This document shows, piece by piece, positions 54,063 to 64,000 of a DNA stretch of 64,000 bases. Position 1 is the stretch's first letter, and the number at the start of each line of letters is the position of its first letter. Location: contig OX235262.1 in the NCBI GenBank assembly GCA_944472135.2, positions 168,577,509-168,641,508 of the forward strand, in the 5' to 3' direction. The DNA is from Trichobilharzia regenti (Eukaryota > Platyhelminthes > Trematoda > Strigeidida > Schistosomatidae). Below the pieces are notes generated by a model. That model made no database searches. It was given only the letters and a program-made list of their open reading frames with translations, and was not told the DNA's origin. A program made the translations under genes and the position numbers.

Positions 54063-55823
54063 ATGGGCAAAAGCAATAAAAAATGTGTTCTTGGGAACAC
54101 TAGTAACTTAGAAAATAGCTTAAGCTTATCGAGTAACGCATTAACACCCCTTAAATCAGATGCAGTTAGTAGTTCACCCAATATAAACGGTTCCAACATA
54201 ATGCTAACCCCTGTAATTCAGGTCGAAGATATCCTGTCACAAAAGGGAGAGATTACTAACTTAGCCTGCATCATAAATGACATGCAGCTACAACTAAATG
54301 AACTCAGGACGAAACTAAATCAACTTGACCAGGTACCAGAAACAATCCTCCATCTTAAAAGGGAACTGGGGGATCTCACTTTCCTAAAACTCTTTAAGCT
54401 CAGGACTAAACCTACCGATGCTGAATTGGAACGTGCTAAGGATCTAGAAAACGTTATGGGCTATTTGTCGAGCGAAGTTGTTAAGAGACTTGCTTCTAAG
54501 CAGAACGCCATAGTGTACAACATACCTGACAAAGAGCCCATAAAATCGGTTCAGCACTCCTTGTTAAGAGCCGCCAACCTTCTAAGTACACCCTGTCAGT
54601 GTATTAGACTAAATAAAAAAGAGACAAACCGCACATGTCCCATACTTTTCAGGTTTGACAGCTGTATTATAGCCGAACAATTCAGGAAATCTGAAGATAT
54701 TTTGGCTTCCACTACAAAATTCAAAAACCTTAAAATAGTCCCGGACAAAACCCCCAACCAACGACAAGTAGCTAAGAATACCATAGATACAAACACGATT
54801 ATACCACAAATCGTGAATAGCGTCAGCATCGAAGTGTCAAAGAACACTGTAGCACAAAGTGACACTGGCACTGTAGTAGGTGAAGAAACGACACGAGAAG
54901 GCGAAGGGAAACCCAAAAAGAGCAGTAACACTGTAATTGGTCTCGAAGTTCGTGAGAACACTCCTAGTAAATCTACTGACCACACCCATGAAGTAGATGT
55001 AGATGCTCCTACTACCGATAACCTGCAAATATCGGCAGATCACACTGCACCCAGGGCCAAACAAGATAATCCCACTGTAAAAGCCGTAAAGAAGTCCCCT
55101 AAAACCAAGGTTTCTCCTCATGCATCCATATACCTCCCTTGTGACAAGCCCAACAAGCAGCATATAAACCTAAAAAATAACTATGCACGCATTGCGGCAG
55201 GTCCCATAAAGGAGACGGAAGACGTGAATGGAAGAGCTCCTCGTCGAACTAAGAGTAGTAGACGAGTTGAGGACGACAGACTGCACAAGGTGAGAACTAA
55301 CGGCAAAAATAGTTCTACCCACACAAAATCACACGCCAGCAGATATGCAAGGGGCACCGAGCTGATCAAACAGCAGAGTGATACCCACGATTTCCGCAAT
55401 AGCCGAGGTTGTAATATGCCTGTAGGCACATATAACCTGAGGACGGGACCCATAATCAATAGTGAAAACACATGGGCTACTAGACGGGACACCACTAGGT
55501 ACCATATCAACGGAAATGTATACTCGAACCCCCGGCATAACGGGTATAGATTGACCCCTGGTCCTTCTAGGTACACTCACGAGATGAGTCAGCAAATGTA
55601 CAACTACACAAGACCGAGCACGCACTATCCTCAAAACAATATAAAAACAGGGTACTATGGCCCTGTAAATTACAATGTGAACAGTGAAACGGACTATTTT
55701 ATGCAGAGAAATGACCCTAGATACACACGTAATGAGGCCAGAAACGATTATATGCAACAGGATTATTTTCGGTTGCAGCAAACAATAGCCCACTCGCAGC
55801 ACAATTTGTCCAGGGAATGGTAA
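54063..55823 (+). CDS. CR1-A ORF1 RNA-binding protein
   Basis: An intact 586-residue frame starting at an ATG. Residues about 55-115 are heptad-like (IINDMQLQLNELRTKLNQLD), a likely coiled coil for trimer or dimer formation. Residues about 155-245 (NAIVYNIPDKEP, CQCIRLNKK, CPILFRFDS, NLKIVPDKTPNQRQ) match the RRM-like RNA-binding core of non-LTR ORF1 proteins. The remaining ~340 residues are basic and disordered-looking, with an N/Y/R/Q-rich end. It would bind element RNA and chaperone target-primed reverse transcription. ORF2 starts 118 bp after its stop. Confidence 0.85.
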   Translation: MGKSNKKCVLGNTSNLENSLSLSSNALTPLKSDAVSSSPNINGSNIMLTPVIQVEDILSQKGEITNLACIINDMQLQLNELRTKLNQLDQVPETILHLKRELGDLTFLKLFKLRTKPTDAELERAKDLENVMGYLSSEVVKRLASKQNAIVYNIPDKEPIKSVQHSLLRAANLLSTPCQCIRLNKKETNRTCPILFRFDSCIIAEQFRKSEDILASTTKFKNLKIVPDKTPNQRQVAKNTIDTNTIIPQIVNSVSIEVSKNTVAQSDTGTVVGEETTREGEGKPKKSSNTVIGLEVRENTPSKSTDHTHEVDVDAPTTDNLQISADHTAPRAKQDNPTVKAVKKSPKTKVSPHASIYLPCDKPNKQHINLKNNYARIAAGPIKETEDVNGRAPRRTKSSRRVEDDRLHKVRTNGKNSSTHTKSHASRYARGTELIKQQSDTHDFRNSRGCNMPVGTYNLRTGPIINSENTWATRRDTTRYHINGNVYSNPRHNGYRLTPGPSRYTHEMSQQMYNYTRPSTHYPQNNIKTGYYGPVNYNVNSETDYFMQRNDPRYTRNEARNDYMQQDYFRLQQTIAHSQHNLSREW

Positions 55824-55941
55824 ACACGCTGACAATGTCTCATATGAGGATCCCTCCGAACATAACATAGGCAACCAGGAGTTAGGGATAGTAACAAGAA
55901 AACCTGCTAACTATCCCAACAACCCTGGTTTTCTGAAAATT

Positions 55942-56109
55942 ATGCTTTTAAATGCTCGATCTCTCCTTAACAAAATAACTTCCCTTCGCAGCTTGGTATA
56001 CATGGAGCGGCCAACACTGATTCTGGTAACTGAAACTTGGCTTACTATTGATATACCTGACACAAAGCTGATAATTGATAACTATAACATCCACAGGAAT
56101 GACAGAGTC
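55942..56109 (+). pseudogene. CR1-A ORF2 start, endonuclease N-terminus
   Basis: ATG and MLLNARSLLNKITSL, the usual ORF2 start, followed by VTETWLT with the catalytic-type glutamate. The frame is broken after NIHRNDRV by the RTE fragment. Confidence 0.85.
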
Positions 56110-57144
56110 TATCTGTCTGTCTGTTTTCGACATAGAACTTTGCACAAATGTGCGGAAGTTCAAGTCGCCACATTCCGTGTAGCACGCGAAGCAAGAGAAG
56201 AAAGTACAAGAAAAGCATAATAGAGACAGTGAGCAGAGGTGTGAGACAAAGGAGTAATAAAGAAATGCAAAACAGTTTCATTGGAAATCATAAGTCACAG
56301 GGAGTGGATGCATCTGCGCCACTGAGAACGGTTTTGAGCCATGTCACCAATTGTTTCCAACCATAGATTTTTACCGTCCCGAGGACCCCAGCCTGGAAGT
56401 CTACACCTTCCTACGTGGCTAAGACCAACTGTTGTGGATTTCATTGACTGATGCCAAGTTTTTGTTTGACCGCCGCTAGCTTTTTTCCAGCCTGACCCTA
56501 TATCCGCTAACATAGCTCGTCGAGGGAGGCGATGACTTGGCATACGTAACACATGTCCTAACCATCTCAGTCGATGTAGCTTCACGACTTCGTCGATTGA
56601 TTTCCCCTGTTTACCTAGAACTCTACGCCTAACCTCAATGTTGCTCACCTTATTATGCCACTTTACACGGGAAATAGAACGCAGGCACCTATGATCAAAG
56701 ACAGCTAGTCTTTTCATGTCTTCCACTCTCAGTGGCCAGGTCTCACAGCTGGCCATAAAGGAGGACGGAGCGGACTGATGAGCAGTACATCCGCCCTTTG
56801 GTCGATAGTCGAACATCTCGTCTGCGCCAGAGTCGGCGTAAACTAACAAATGCGAAACGAGCCCCTTGTATTCGTGCTGAGATTTCGTCAGAGATCAGCC
56901 CGTTGGGGCTGATGGTACTTCCCAAATAAGTGAAGCGGTCAACGTGCTCTACCACTTCACTTCCTATTTTTAAACTAGGCGTCGATGTGGTCCAGTCCTG
57001 TAACATCATCTTGCATTTGGCGGGAGCGAATCGCATGCCAAACATTCGTAGATTGCGGCTGAAGGTGTTTAGAAGACTGTGCATTTCGTCAGCGTCTTCG
57101 CCTAGAAGGACTATATCGTCTGCATATTCCAAGTCAACGAGATT
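56110..57144 (-). mobile_element. RTE-like fragment antisense in full-length CR1-A
   Basis: The third copy of the insertion also seen at 3989-5022 and 29178-30203. It is the best preserved at its C-terminus: the frame reads GWGPRDGKNLWLETIGDMAQNRSQWRRCIHSL (in blocks, to the stop), whereas the palindrome copies have lost one T there. The frameshift before the CETWPLR block is still present. It begins just upstream of LEYADD, so the endonuclease and most of the RT are missing. Confidence 0.88.
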
Positions 57145-58429
57145 AGACAGGAGAGGAGGCGGCTGTCTAATATATGCCTCTAAATCCACTAACTCCAATA
57201 CCTTTACAAACCTAACTATCGACAAACTCCCAGAATCCAAGTGGATAAGCATCCACACGAATGAAAATCACATTCTTGTGGGATGTATATACAAAGCCCC
57301 TAACAGCCCTATAACGACTGATACGGTTATCGGAGAAATACTAGAGGTTGTACCTAAGCTGGAATTCGACTACAAACTAGTTTGTGGCGATTTCAACCTC
57401 CCTGGAGTGAACTGGGATACCTGCACTGGACCGCGTACCTACGAGGTGATCCTAGAAGCCATAGATGTAGGAGGATGGAAGCAGTGCGTACGCCTCCCAA
57501 CACGACACAACAATATTCTCGACTTAATCCTCTGTCACAAAATAGAGCCGATCTCGATAGAGGTGAGGGATAAACTCGACAACAGTGACCACAACATACT
57601 GTACTGCACCCTACCCTTACAACTAACAACTAAACACATACCTAAAAGTTCCCCGGTTTACTATCAATATAGGGACTATCGAAATGCCGACTGGGAATTC
57701 CTACCAACGCTCTTGAGAAGCTCAGACTGGGGTGAATACTTCACCAATAATAACTTAGAAGTAATACTAAATACCTTCTACAAGACAATCAGTTCGGTAA
57801 GAGACACAATCGCACCCCTGAAATCTGCCCTAAAGACACCAACTCTGTTCATAGATCGCAAAACGCGAATAAAACTAGGGAAACTAAAAAGGAGATTTTA
57901 TTTATACAAAGAATTTAGTGCATTACACCTGATACACGAAATATTTAAAAATTTAGATGAGAGACATAAAATGAAAGCACAAGTCAAGGAAAATAAAGCC
58001 CTAGAAGGCACCTCTAAAACCCAGGAACTCTGCAAAATCTTGCAAAAACGGCTGAAGAAGGGTGAAGAAAACAATATCAGTCATTTAGAACACGAAGGTA
58101 TAATTTATGATGATCCCCAGATCATTAGTGAACTCCTGAGTGAGTGGTTCTCCTATAACACCAAAGCACATCCGTCCCCAATTCTCGACATAACCTGCGA
58201 AAATAACTACAAGTTAGGTGAAATAAACTTTAATATACAAAATATAGCATCGGCGGTAAGGACATTAAAAGCTAACAGTAGTTGTGGGATAGACGATATA
58301 CCATCCGTCATATACAAAAACGGTGGTACGGATATGATTGTATTATTACTTAGAATACTTAGAATATTTAATATCTCACCAGTGACCGAAACCTACCCTG
58401 AAACTTGGAAAAACATATATATTACCTAA
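57145..58429 (+). pseudogene. CR1-A ORF2, endonuclease C-terminal part and linker (full-length copy)
   Basis: RGGGCLIYAS, GDFNLPGVNW and SDHNILYC are kept. Substitutions relative to the palindrome copies include LGKLKRR for LRKLKRR and FSYNTKAH for FSNNTKAH. The same extra A produces a stop at 58427-58429. Confidence 0.88.
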
Positions 58430-59813
58430 GCATAAAGGAGGGGCCAAAACTAGTGCATGTAATTATAGGCCTATCAATATAACACCAGTCATATCAAGGA
58501 TCATGGAGAAAGTAATCAAAGACCAAATGTCAGACTACTTTCTAAAACATAAACTCATCAACCTATCACAACACGGATTCCACAAAAAAAGATCTTGCGT
58601 CACTTGCCATATAGACTTTTTCAACGAAGTCACCTATAGAAGAGATAGGAGAGAGCTAGTGATTATCCTCTATTTCGATATAAGGAAAGCCTTCGACAGA
58701 GTCCCACATAGTCTGTTAGTCGGTAGGCTATGCTCACTAGGGATACGCAACCCCCTCTACAATTGGATAAAATCATTTCTCTATGACAGGAATCAGACAA
58801 CTAAAGTTGGCTCAATGACCTCCAGACCTAGACCAATCAGCAGTGGTGTCATCCAGGGGAGTGTATTGGGACCCCTTCTTTTCATTATATACATAAACAG
58901 TATATGTGAATGTTTTAGTATAGGCAAGCCAATACTGTATGCAGATGACTTGAAGGTGACATATACCTGCACAAATACAGATATCGGCCCAACTATGAAC
59001 TCCATACATGAAGAATTAGCAAAAATGGATAGATGGTGTGACACGTGGAGACTTGAGTTTAATGTTGAAAAGTGTGGATGGCTCTGCATAGGCTGTTCCA
59101 ACCTTGACCTCAACCTAGCAATTCAGGGCCACAAAATCCCCCGACTCAAATCTGTACTAGACCTAGGACTGAAATATTCACACAATCTATCATTTTCAGA
59201 GCATATCTCGAATCAAGTGTCGAAATCACGAAGGCTTATTGGTTTCCTACTCAGGAACTTCTACAGAAACGAGTCCAGAATACTACTGTACAAGGTATGT
59301 GTGCGCCCACTCCTAGATTACTGCTCATTTATATTCAGCAGTACACGCATAGAAGACAAACTGAAAGTAGAAGGAGTACAGAGGTACTTCACGCGAAAAG
59401 TACTCGGAACCGATAACGGCACAAACTACTCTACCAGATGTGAAATCCTGGGACTAGAAACATTATGGTTAAGGCGACTGCGACTAAATCTGTTACTCTT
59501 CTATAAGCTTCTTAACCAAATAGTGTATACCCCTGCTAACTATACTCGGTTCTCAGGTAACACAGGATAAAACCTTAGGCACACTAAAGGTACAGTGGCT
59601 ATAGAACCATGTAAAACAGCCACCAGGCAAAAGTTTTTCTTGATTAGGTATGCCCAAATATGGAACAAACTACCTGAGAAAATACGACTAGCAAACACAT
59701 TGGCCTCCTTTGAAAAGGCACTTAATGACACACTAAGTGAGTTTGTAATTGATACCAACGGTAATTCCCATGTAAGAGTCTCAGAAATCATAGGCCCATT
59801 TAATGTATGAACT
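58410..59813 (+). pseudogene. CR1-A ORF2, reverse transcriptase body (full-length copy)
   Basis: From the internal methionine at 58503 the frame has YFDIRKAFD, GVIQGSVLGPLLF and YADD. It stops at TAA 59568-59570, where the palindrome copies have a tyrosine codon, and is open again to the normal stop at 59811-59813. It could not make a full-length ORF2. Confidence 0.88.
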
Positions 59814-61096
59814 CAGAGACTACACCTGTTGTTTGTTTTGTCTCTATTTATAATTCCAGACAAAAAAGCAGCAGTCATGACAATAACACCCATTAAATCA
59901 AGAGTCGATCAAACTATGTCTACCTGATACAAAGGGCGAACCATAATCAACATACGAATGAAATATGAGAAAACAAGGTAGAAACTTACCGCAACACCAC
60001 ATGAAAAGATAAAAGTTACTTGGACATCATTTATAATCCACCAACTGGTCTCCTACCCAAAAAGAATGCGGCGATGTTTTATCCAAAAAGGCGAGGAAAT
60101 ACATAAACCCACAGCAGCTGTTGTTAACACTCAGTGGGGGTAGGAGACAACAAAGTAATCCTTTCAAAGCATATGTATACTTCAAATGGGCACAGGGACT
60201 TTGTGGAATACGTTATAATCCAAATCACTGCCTCTACAGCGCCAATAAACCTGGATATCTATGATATTACGAAAACATGCTGAAAGCTGCATCTCAGATC
60301 AAGTTGACTCATTTGATGGTAATGATCTCCTCCTGCGTGCCTTATTCGACATATTGAATGGAATGGTTCGCAGTTATTCTGGTACTAGATCGAAAGGAAT
60401 AGAAAAATTCACCGGTTGCTGAATCAAAAGTACTTCTCTGCATGTTTAACTGTATTCTAACCACTCAAATTCCATGAACGATCCAAATCTACCATTTGAA
60501 GACGCTGGCGAACATGCTGTAAATGAGTATTCATGATCTGAAATGAAGAAGCAACTGGTTTTCAACATTTTTCTGAACTTACGAATACAGTCCGCCATGC
60601 AGACACAAATGGACCAAATGGAGAATTCTGGAATCGACCTCGACACCATTTGATGCAGTAAAACAACTTAATATGACCTTATCTAGTTTTCGTATCCACG
60701 GTCAAATTTCTTTCCTGTTATAAAACTAAAATAAGACTGCTGAAAAATGGAATAAATATATCACTGATCTCAACATAATACATCAATAAACTTCAAACCA
60801 AGGGTGTTGCTCACAACAAAGTTATATAGGAGAATTGACTTCAAGCTTTTTTTCCCAGATATCCGTATTACATTCATCTGATGTCTGGTTTGTTTTTAAT
60901 GCGAAGACAATATTTCTATATCTCTTTATGTGCTACACAGACTTTATAGCAGACTGTTCCGACTGACTCTCATGTCAGAGAGAACAACCAAACTGTAAAT
61001 TCATCATACATCTAATTATGTGTAATTTATATAATAACTTATCCATGCCTGTACAATTGGTGTGTTCCTGCATAAACAGGAAGAAATATATATTAT
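59814..61096 (+). other. CR1-A 3' UTR with terminal hairpin
   Basis: About 1.28 kb without a gene that I can see. It ends with the box GCCTGTACAATTGG, the TTCCTGCATAAACAGGAA hairpin (61065-61082) and a short AT tail. The hairpin is the likely RT recognition site. Confidence 0.78.
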
Positions 61097-61607
61097 AACG
61101 TCTTTGGCAAGAAGTTAAATCAGGTACAATCCTGATATTGGTGTAGGGTGTTGAGGAGCCAAGAGTTTTGCCAGACTCCAAAAATTTCTTAGCTAGGTCA
61201 ATAGACTTAAATTTGAAGAGCACAGGACATGGGTGGTTTGCGGATTTCTTACGAAGACGCAGAACCTGGCAGTCAGATACTGAAATGTTGCATGCCTGTA
61301 GACAGATTGCTTTAAGTTTGATAATAGGTACATTGTCTGGTATATTATATCCTAAAACATTGTATGAGGACATGACCCTCTTTACAGCCTCTGCAGTTAA
61401 AAAGTCTAGCAGGCGCTCAGATTTGAGGAGTGAATCTAAGCAAATTTCTTGTGATGGATCACAAAGTTGGAGGAAAGGAGTGATACTTTCAAACTTATCC
61501 TGCAGGTCTGTTATGGATTTCTGAAGGATCTTTAGATCACTAGTGTTACGGGCTACGTTATCGATTAGTTCCTCCATTAAGTTTGGTACTATAACTCTCG
61601 GTGTATC
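61097..61607 (-). pseudogene. CR1 ORF1 fragment of another subfamily
   Basis: The minus strand holds about 170 codons: a coiled-coil-like start (SDLKILQKSITDLQDKFE) and an RRM-like core (NVLGYNIPDNVP, CQVLRLRKK, CPVLFKFKS, NIRIVPDLTSCQRR). It ends at the tail of the neighbouring CR1-A. Sequence differs from CR1-A and CR1-B ORF1, so it may be the otherwise missing ORF1 of CR1-C or D; that is a guess. Confidence 0.75.
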
Positions 61608-61838
61608 CAAGTTTCAGGGTAGGTTTCGGTCACTAGTGAGATATTAAATATTCTAAGTAATAATACAATCATATCCGTACCACCGTTTTTGTATATGACG
61701 GATGGTATATCGTCTATCCCACAACTACTGTTAGCTTTTAATGTCCTTACCGCCGATGCTATATTTTGTATATTAAAGTTTATTTCACCTAACTTGTAGA
61801 TATTTTCGCAGGTTATGTCGAGAATTGGGGACGGATGT
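61608..61838 (-). pseudogene. CR1-A ORF2 linker fragment
   Basis: Matches 2739-2970 of the left arm: ILDITCEN ... GEINFNIQNIASAVRTL ... VTETYPETW. On one side it is joined to the ORF1 fragment at about 61607-61612; on the other it is broken by BEL insertion at 61839, after GGACGGATGT. Confidence 0.82.
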
Positions 61839-62205
61839 TGTCAATGGAGTTGAAGATTGAACGATCAATTCTTGGTTGTTTGCTCAAAATCAACTTCCTC
61901 GATTTTCGCGGAAGCATCAATACGACAGTCATCGTCTCATCGGTCGCTGTTCAGAAAGAAGATTGAAACATCGTCAGAAGTAACATAACGATTTATTATT
62001 GTAATATTTGTTTTCAGATCTTAGTTTTCTTAGTTTGCTTAGTGATACTTGATTTATATGCTGGTGTAACAATACATAATACTCAAGTCAACAATTGGTG
62101 TTTTCGTCCGTTGTTACTAAGCGTTTCTCAGAAATCTTCTAAGAACAGCGTGGGCCTGAGCGTAGCGAGAGCTGGGCATTAACGGTTTATGAGACTTTGA
62201 TGACA
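61839..62205 (+). promoter_or_regulatory. 5' LTR of the second BEL element
   Basis: The variant LTR resembles those at the palindrome centre: it shares the TTTGATGACA-type end, CTCAGAAATCTTCTAAGAAC and an AATACATAA in place of AATAAAGAA. Confidence 0.85.
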
Positions 62206-62349
62206 GTTTCTGACGATAAAAACAGATCTGGCGGATTCAAACAGTTGGTGAAAGTTTGGATAGTCACCGTTCATCTTTCCTGGTGCCGGTCAAGTCCTCT
62301 TTGAACAAGCAATATCTGGAACTTTTTTGGAATTGGGTCAAGTTCAACA

Positions 62350-63744
62350 ATGCCTGGGTCAAAGAAGGGACAGAGTGTCTTGGATGCAAACAGGAAAGTA
62401 AGTCATGGTGACTTGTCTGTTAATTGTAACGATGTGTCTGATGTTAAGCATGACATGGTTGATGTTATTGTTTCGCCGTTCAGGGATAATAGGAACATCA
62501 AACTCCCTAGATTTGAACCACGGTGTTTTGATGGAAACCCGGCTGATTATTTACAATTTGTAAAGGAGTTTGAGATCATGTTGAGTGGTATTTTATTAAA
62601 TGATGAATTGAAGTTAATGTATTTGATGAGATATTGCACTGGAGATGCTGCAAGAGCTATACAGTGTTGTAAGTTTATGAAGCCAAAGGAGGGCTACTAC
62701 GAGGCTATGAGCATATTACGTCAAAGGTTTGGAAGACCTTCGATGATTGCAGGGAAATTATTCGAGGCTGTTAAGGGTAATGGTGGTCAATTACAGGATG
62801 ACTCTCAGGCACTCACTGAGTTTTTAGATAATTTGCTAATTTACAAGAATGGAATGATTTCGATGAATTGCATGAGTGACCTCAACTCGAGTTTTATACT
62901 AGAAGTAATAGCAAGACGTCTACCTACTCGACTGCAAAGGAAGTGGGTGAAGATGAGCTCCCGTATGGAGGATGAGGGTATCGAGCCAAAGTTTGATGAT
63001 ATCCTGAAACTGGTAAATACTAGTGTCAATGAATCTATGAGCAAGTTCGCCAGTCTGTTAGATCTCACCCATAGAATAGAGCAGTCTGAGAGCAAAACGC
63101 AATCATTGATGACGAGTAGGCCTCAGAGAGGTGGATATCGAGAAGACTCCATGATGTCTAGTAATGCATATAGACCTAGTGAGTGTAACAGGTTTCGTAG
63201 TACATCCTCAACAGATAAGTTACAAGATGCAAGACAAACACGGCTTTGTTTTACACGTGTGCAAGAGGTGCATACAGAAGTGAACTGTGAACCAGTGAGC
63301 AAGTTCAGTGATAAGCTAAATGTAAACTCCAGGTCTGACTCCGAATTGTGTGACGATAACGTTGTTGTGAAGAAGTCTGTAGTTGCAACTGGTAAGCCGT
63401 TGCTGAATAGAGTGTCACAGAATAGAGTTACTGCTTCAGAGTGCAGTTCTGACCCTACAAGTTTACAAAGTATTACTAGTCAGAGTGAAGATATAGAACC
63501 TTTAGTGATTTGTGAGGAGGAACCAAAATTGTCTACTTCTGTTATTAAAGAGTTTGAAAATGATGAAGTTGACGGTAAAGTGAATATTCGTGATAATGAT
63601 CATGATACTTCACAGTTGTCTTTGGTTGATCATTATGAGATGAGGGATATGCCTACTACTGCTAAGTTAAATAAAGGTTCTGTACAACTACAACGTGAAG
63701 TAGAATTGAACGCAGATGCAGTTCCAAAAGGTGTGCATACTTGA
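62350..63744 (+). CDS. BEL/Pao-type gag, second copy
   Basis: 464 residues and almost the same protein as 49220-50614. Visible differences are T to N at residue 25, L to M at 120, I to S in ITSQSED, K to E and G to V just after it, and N to T in MPTTAK. It ends at the same in-frame TGA and stays open beyond it to the window end, so the hydrophobic tail probably follows. It has the same DUF1759-like blocks. Confidence 0.88.
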   Translation: MPGSKKGQSVLDANRKVSHGDLSVNCNDVSDVKHDMVDVIVSPFRDNRNIKLPRFEPRCFDGNPADYLQFVKEFEIMLSGILLNDELKLMYLMRYCTGDAARAIQCCKFMKPKEGYYEAMSILRQRFGRPSMIAGKLFEAVKGNGGQLQDDSQALTEFLDNLLIYKNGMISMNCMSDLNSSFILEVIARRLPTRLQRKWVKMSSRMEDEGIEPKFDDILKLVNTSVNESMSKFASLLDLTHRIEQSESKTQSLMTSRPQRGGYREDSMMSSNAYRPSECNRFRSTSSTDKLQDARQTRLCFTRVQEVHTEVNCEPVSKFSDKLNVNSRSDSELCDDNVVVKKSVVATGKPLLNRVSQNRVTASECSSDPTSLQSITSQSEDIEPLVICEEEPKLSTSVIKEFENDEVDGKVNIRDNDHDTSQLSLVDHYEMRDMPTTAKLNKGSVQLQREVELNADAVPKGVHT

Positions 63745-64000
63745 GAGACAGTCAGTGTAATTGATCAGCGTGTAGCCCACCTATCATCAGATGATAGTGC
63801 TAAACCCGAACTAGTAGTGAAAGACAGCAGTGGTGGTAATCTTGCAGTTGGACAACTATCTGAGAGCCGAACAAGAACAGCTTCTGATCCACCACTAAGT
63901 TCATCACCTTGTGTCACTCAGTCATCGTTGGTGCTGTCATCCACAATGAAACAGACACCCATCAACTCAAGTATCTTGTGCAATGACTATGGTAGTATCA

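Larger units (their letters stand above)
53747..61096 (+). mobile_element. CR1-A non-LTR retrotransposon, near full-length copy
   Basis: The order is a ~310-bp GC-richer 5' UTR (53747-54062), ORF1 (54063-55823), an ORF2 start (55942-56109), the antisense RTE fragment (56110-57144), the rest of ORF2 (57145-59813) and a 3' UTR to the hairpin at 61065-61082 and a short ATATATATTAT tail. The BEL element is inserted at or just upstream of its 5' end. Compared with the palindrome copies it has the whole ORF1 and 5' UTR, an extra LRI codon triplet near 58350, a nonsense codon at 59568 and a ~36-bp UTR deletion near 60460. Confidence 0.92.
61839..64000 (+). mobile_element. Second gag-only BEL element, cut by window edge
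   Basis: A 367-bp 5' LTR (61839-62205, TGTCAATGG ... GATGACA) is followed by the same leader and gag as at 48719. The gag regions are nearly identical, but the LTR differs by indels and substitutions after the first 200 bp. It lies in a CR1-A fragment. The 3' end and target duplication are outside the window. Confidence 0.9.

Noticed and set aside
54596..55874. Minus-strand frames of 108-181 codons opposite CR1-A ORF1
   Set aside because: They overlap the well-supported RRM-like ORF1, have no recognisable domains, and are explained by codon bias of the sense frame.

Overview
This window is a retrotransposon graveyard from a eukaryotic, AT-rich genome. The families point to a flatworm and most likely a schistosomatid: several CR1-like non-LTR elements ending in (ATT)n, an RTE-like non-LTR fragment, and a BEL/Pao-type LTR element. 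That assignment rests on my knowledge of these families, not on a search. I see no convincing host gene, tRNA, rRNA or CRISPR array. Nearly every long reading frame is a transposon ORF or a shadow of one.

Bases 1-34191 form one giant imperfect palindrome. The left arm (1-16797) and right arm (17275-34191) are reverse complements around a 477-bp spacer, and the window edge cuts the left arm. In right-arm order outward from the centre the arms hold: a BEL 3' internal piece and LTR; a BEL gag fragment; CR1-B (ORF1 and endonuclease); CR1-D, inserted antisense into CR1-B; the rest of CR1-B; a BEL LTR with a gag fragment; an unrecognised ~420-bp segment; CR1-C; and CR1-A, which carries an antisense RTE fragment. 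All nested insertions are shared by both arms, so they predate the inverted duplication. The arms also differ by a few indels and substitutions.

Bases 34192-47422 hold two orphan CR1 3' tails, then a head-to-tail array of BEL-like elements on the minus strand. Four LTRs alternate with three internal regions at an exact 2,597-bp period. Degenerate relatives flank the array, as does a ~592-bp direct repeat (34364-34955 and 46831-47422). Bases 47423-48713 contain little that I recognise.

Bases 48719-53741 are a complete BEL-like provirus: 357-bp LTRs, 5-bp target duplication ATATC, a DUF1759-like gag and an in-frame continuation ending in a hydrophobic segment. It has no protease, reverse transcriptase, RNase H or integrase, so it is a gag-only element. 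Its 3' noncoding part carries three ~193-bp repeats, each with a 13-bp hairpin. A 1,074-bp Gypsy-type miniature LTR element is inserted beside the second hairpin.

Bases 53747-61096 are a nearly full-length CR1-A with an intact ORF1 and an ORF2 broken by the RTE fragment, a frameshift and a nonsense codon. Bases 61097-61838 are CR1 scraps. Bases 61839-64000 are a second copy of the gag-only BEL element, cut by the window edge.

Functionally, the CR1 endonuclease/RT frames would drive target-primed insertion at (ATT)n-like sites, recognising a shared 3' hairpin. The gag-only element would need pol proteins from another element. Only the right-arm CR1-C RT frame, the full-length CR1-A ORF1 and the gag frames are open over long stretches.
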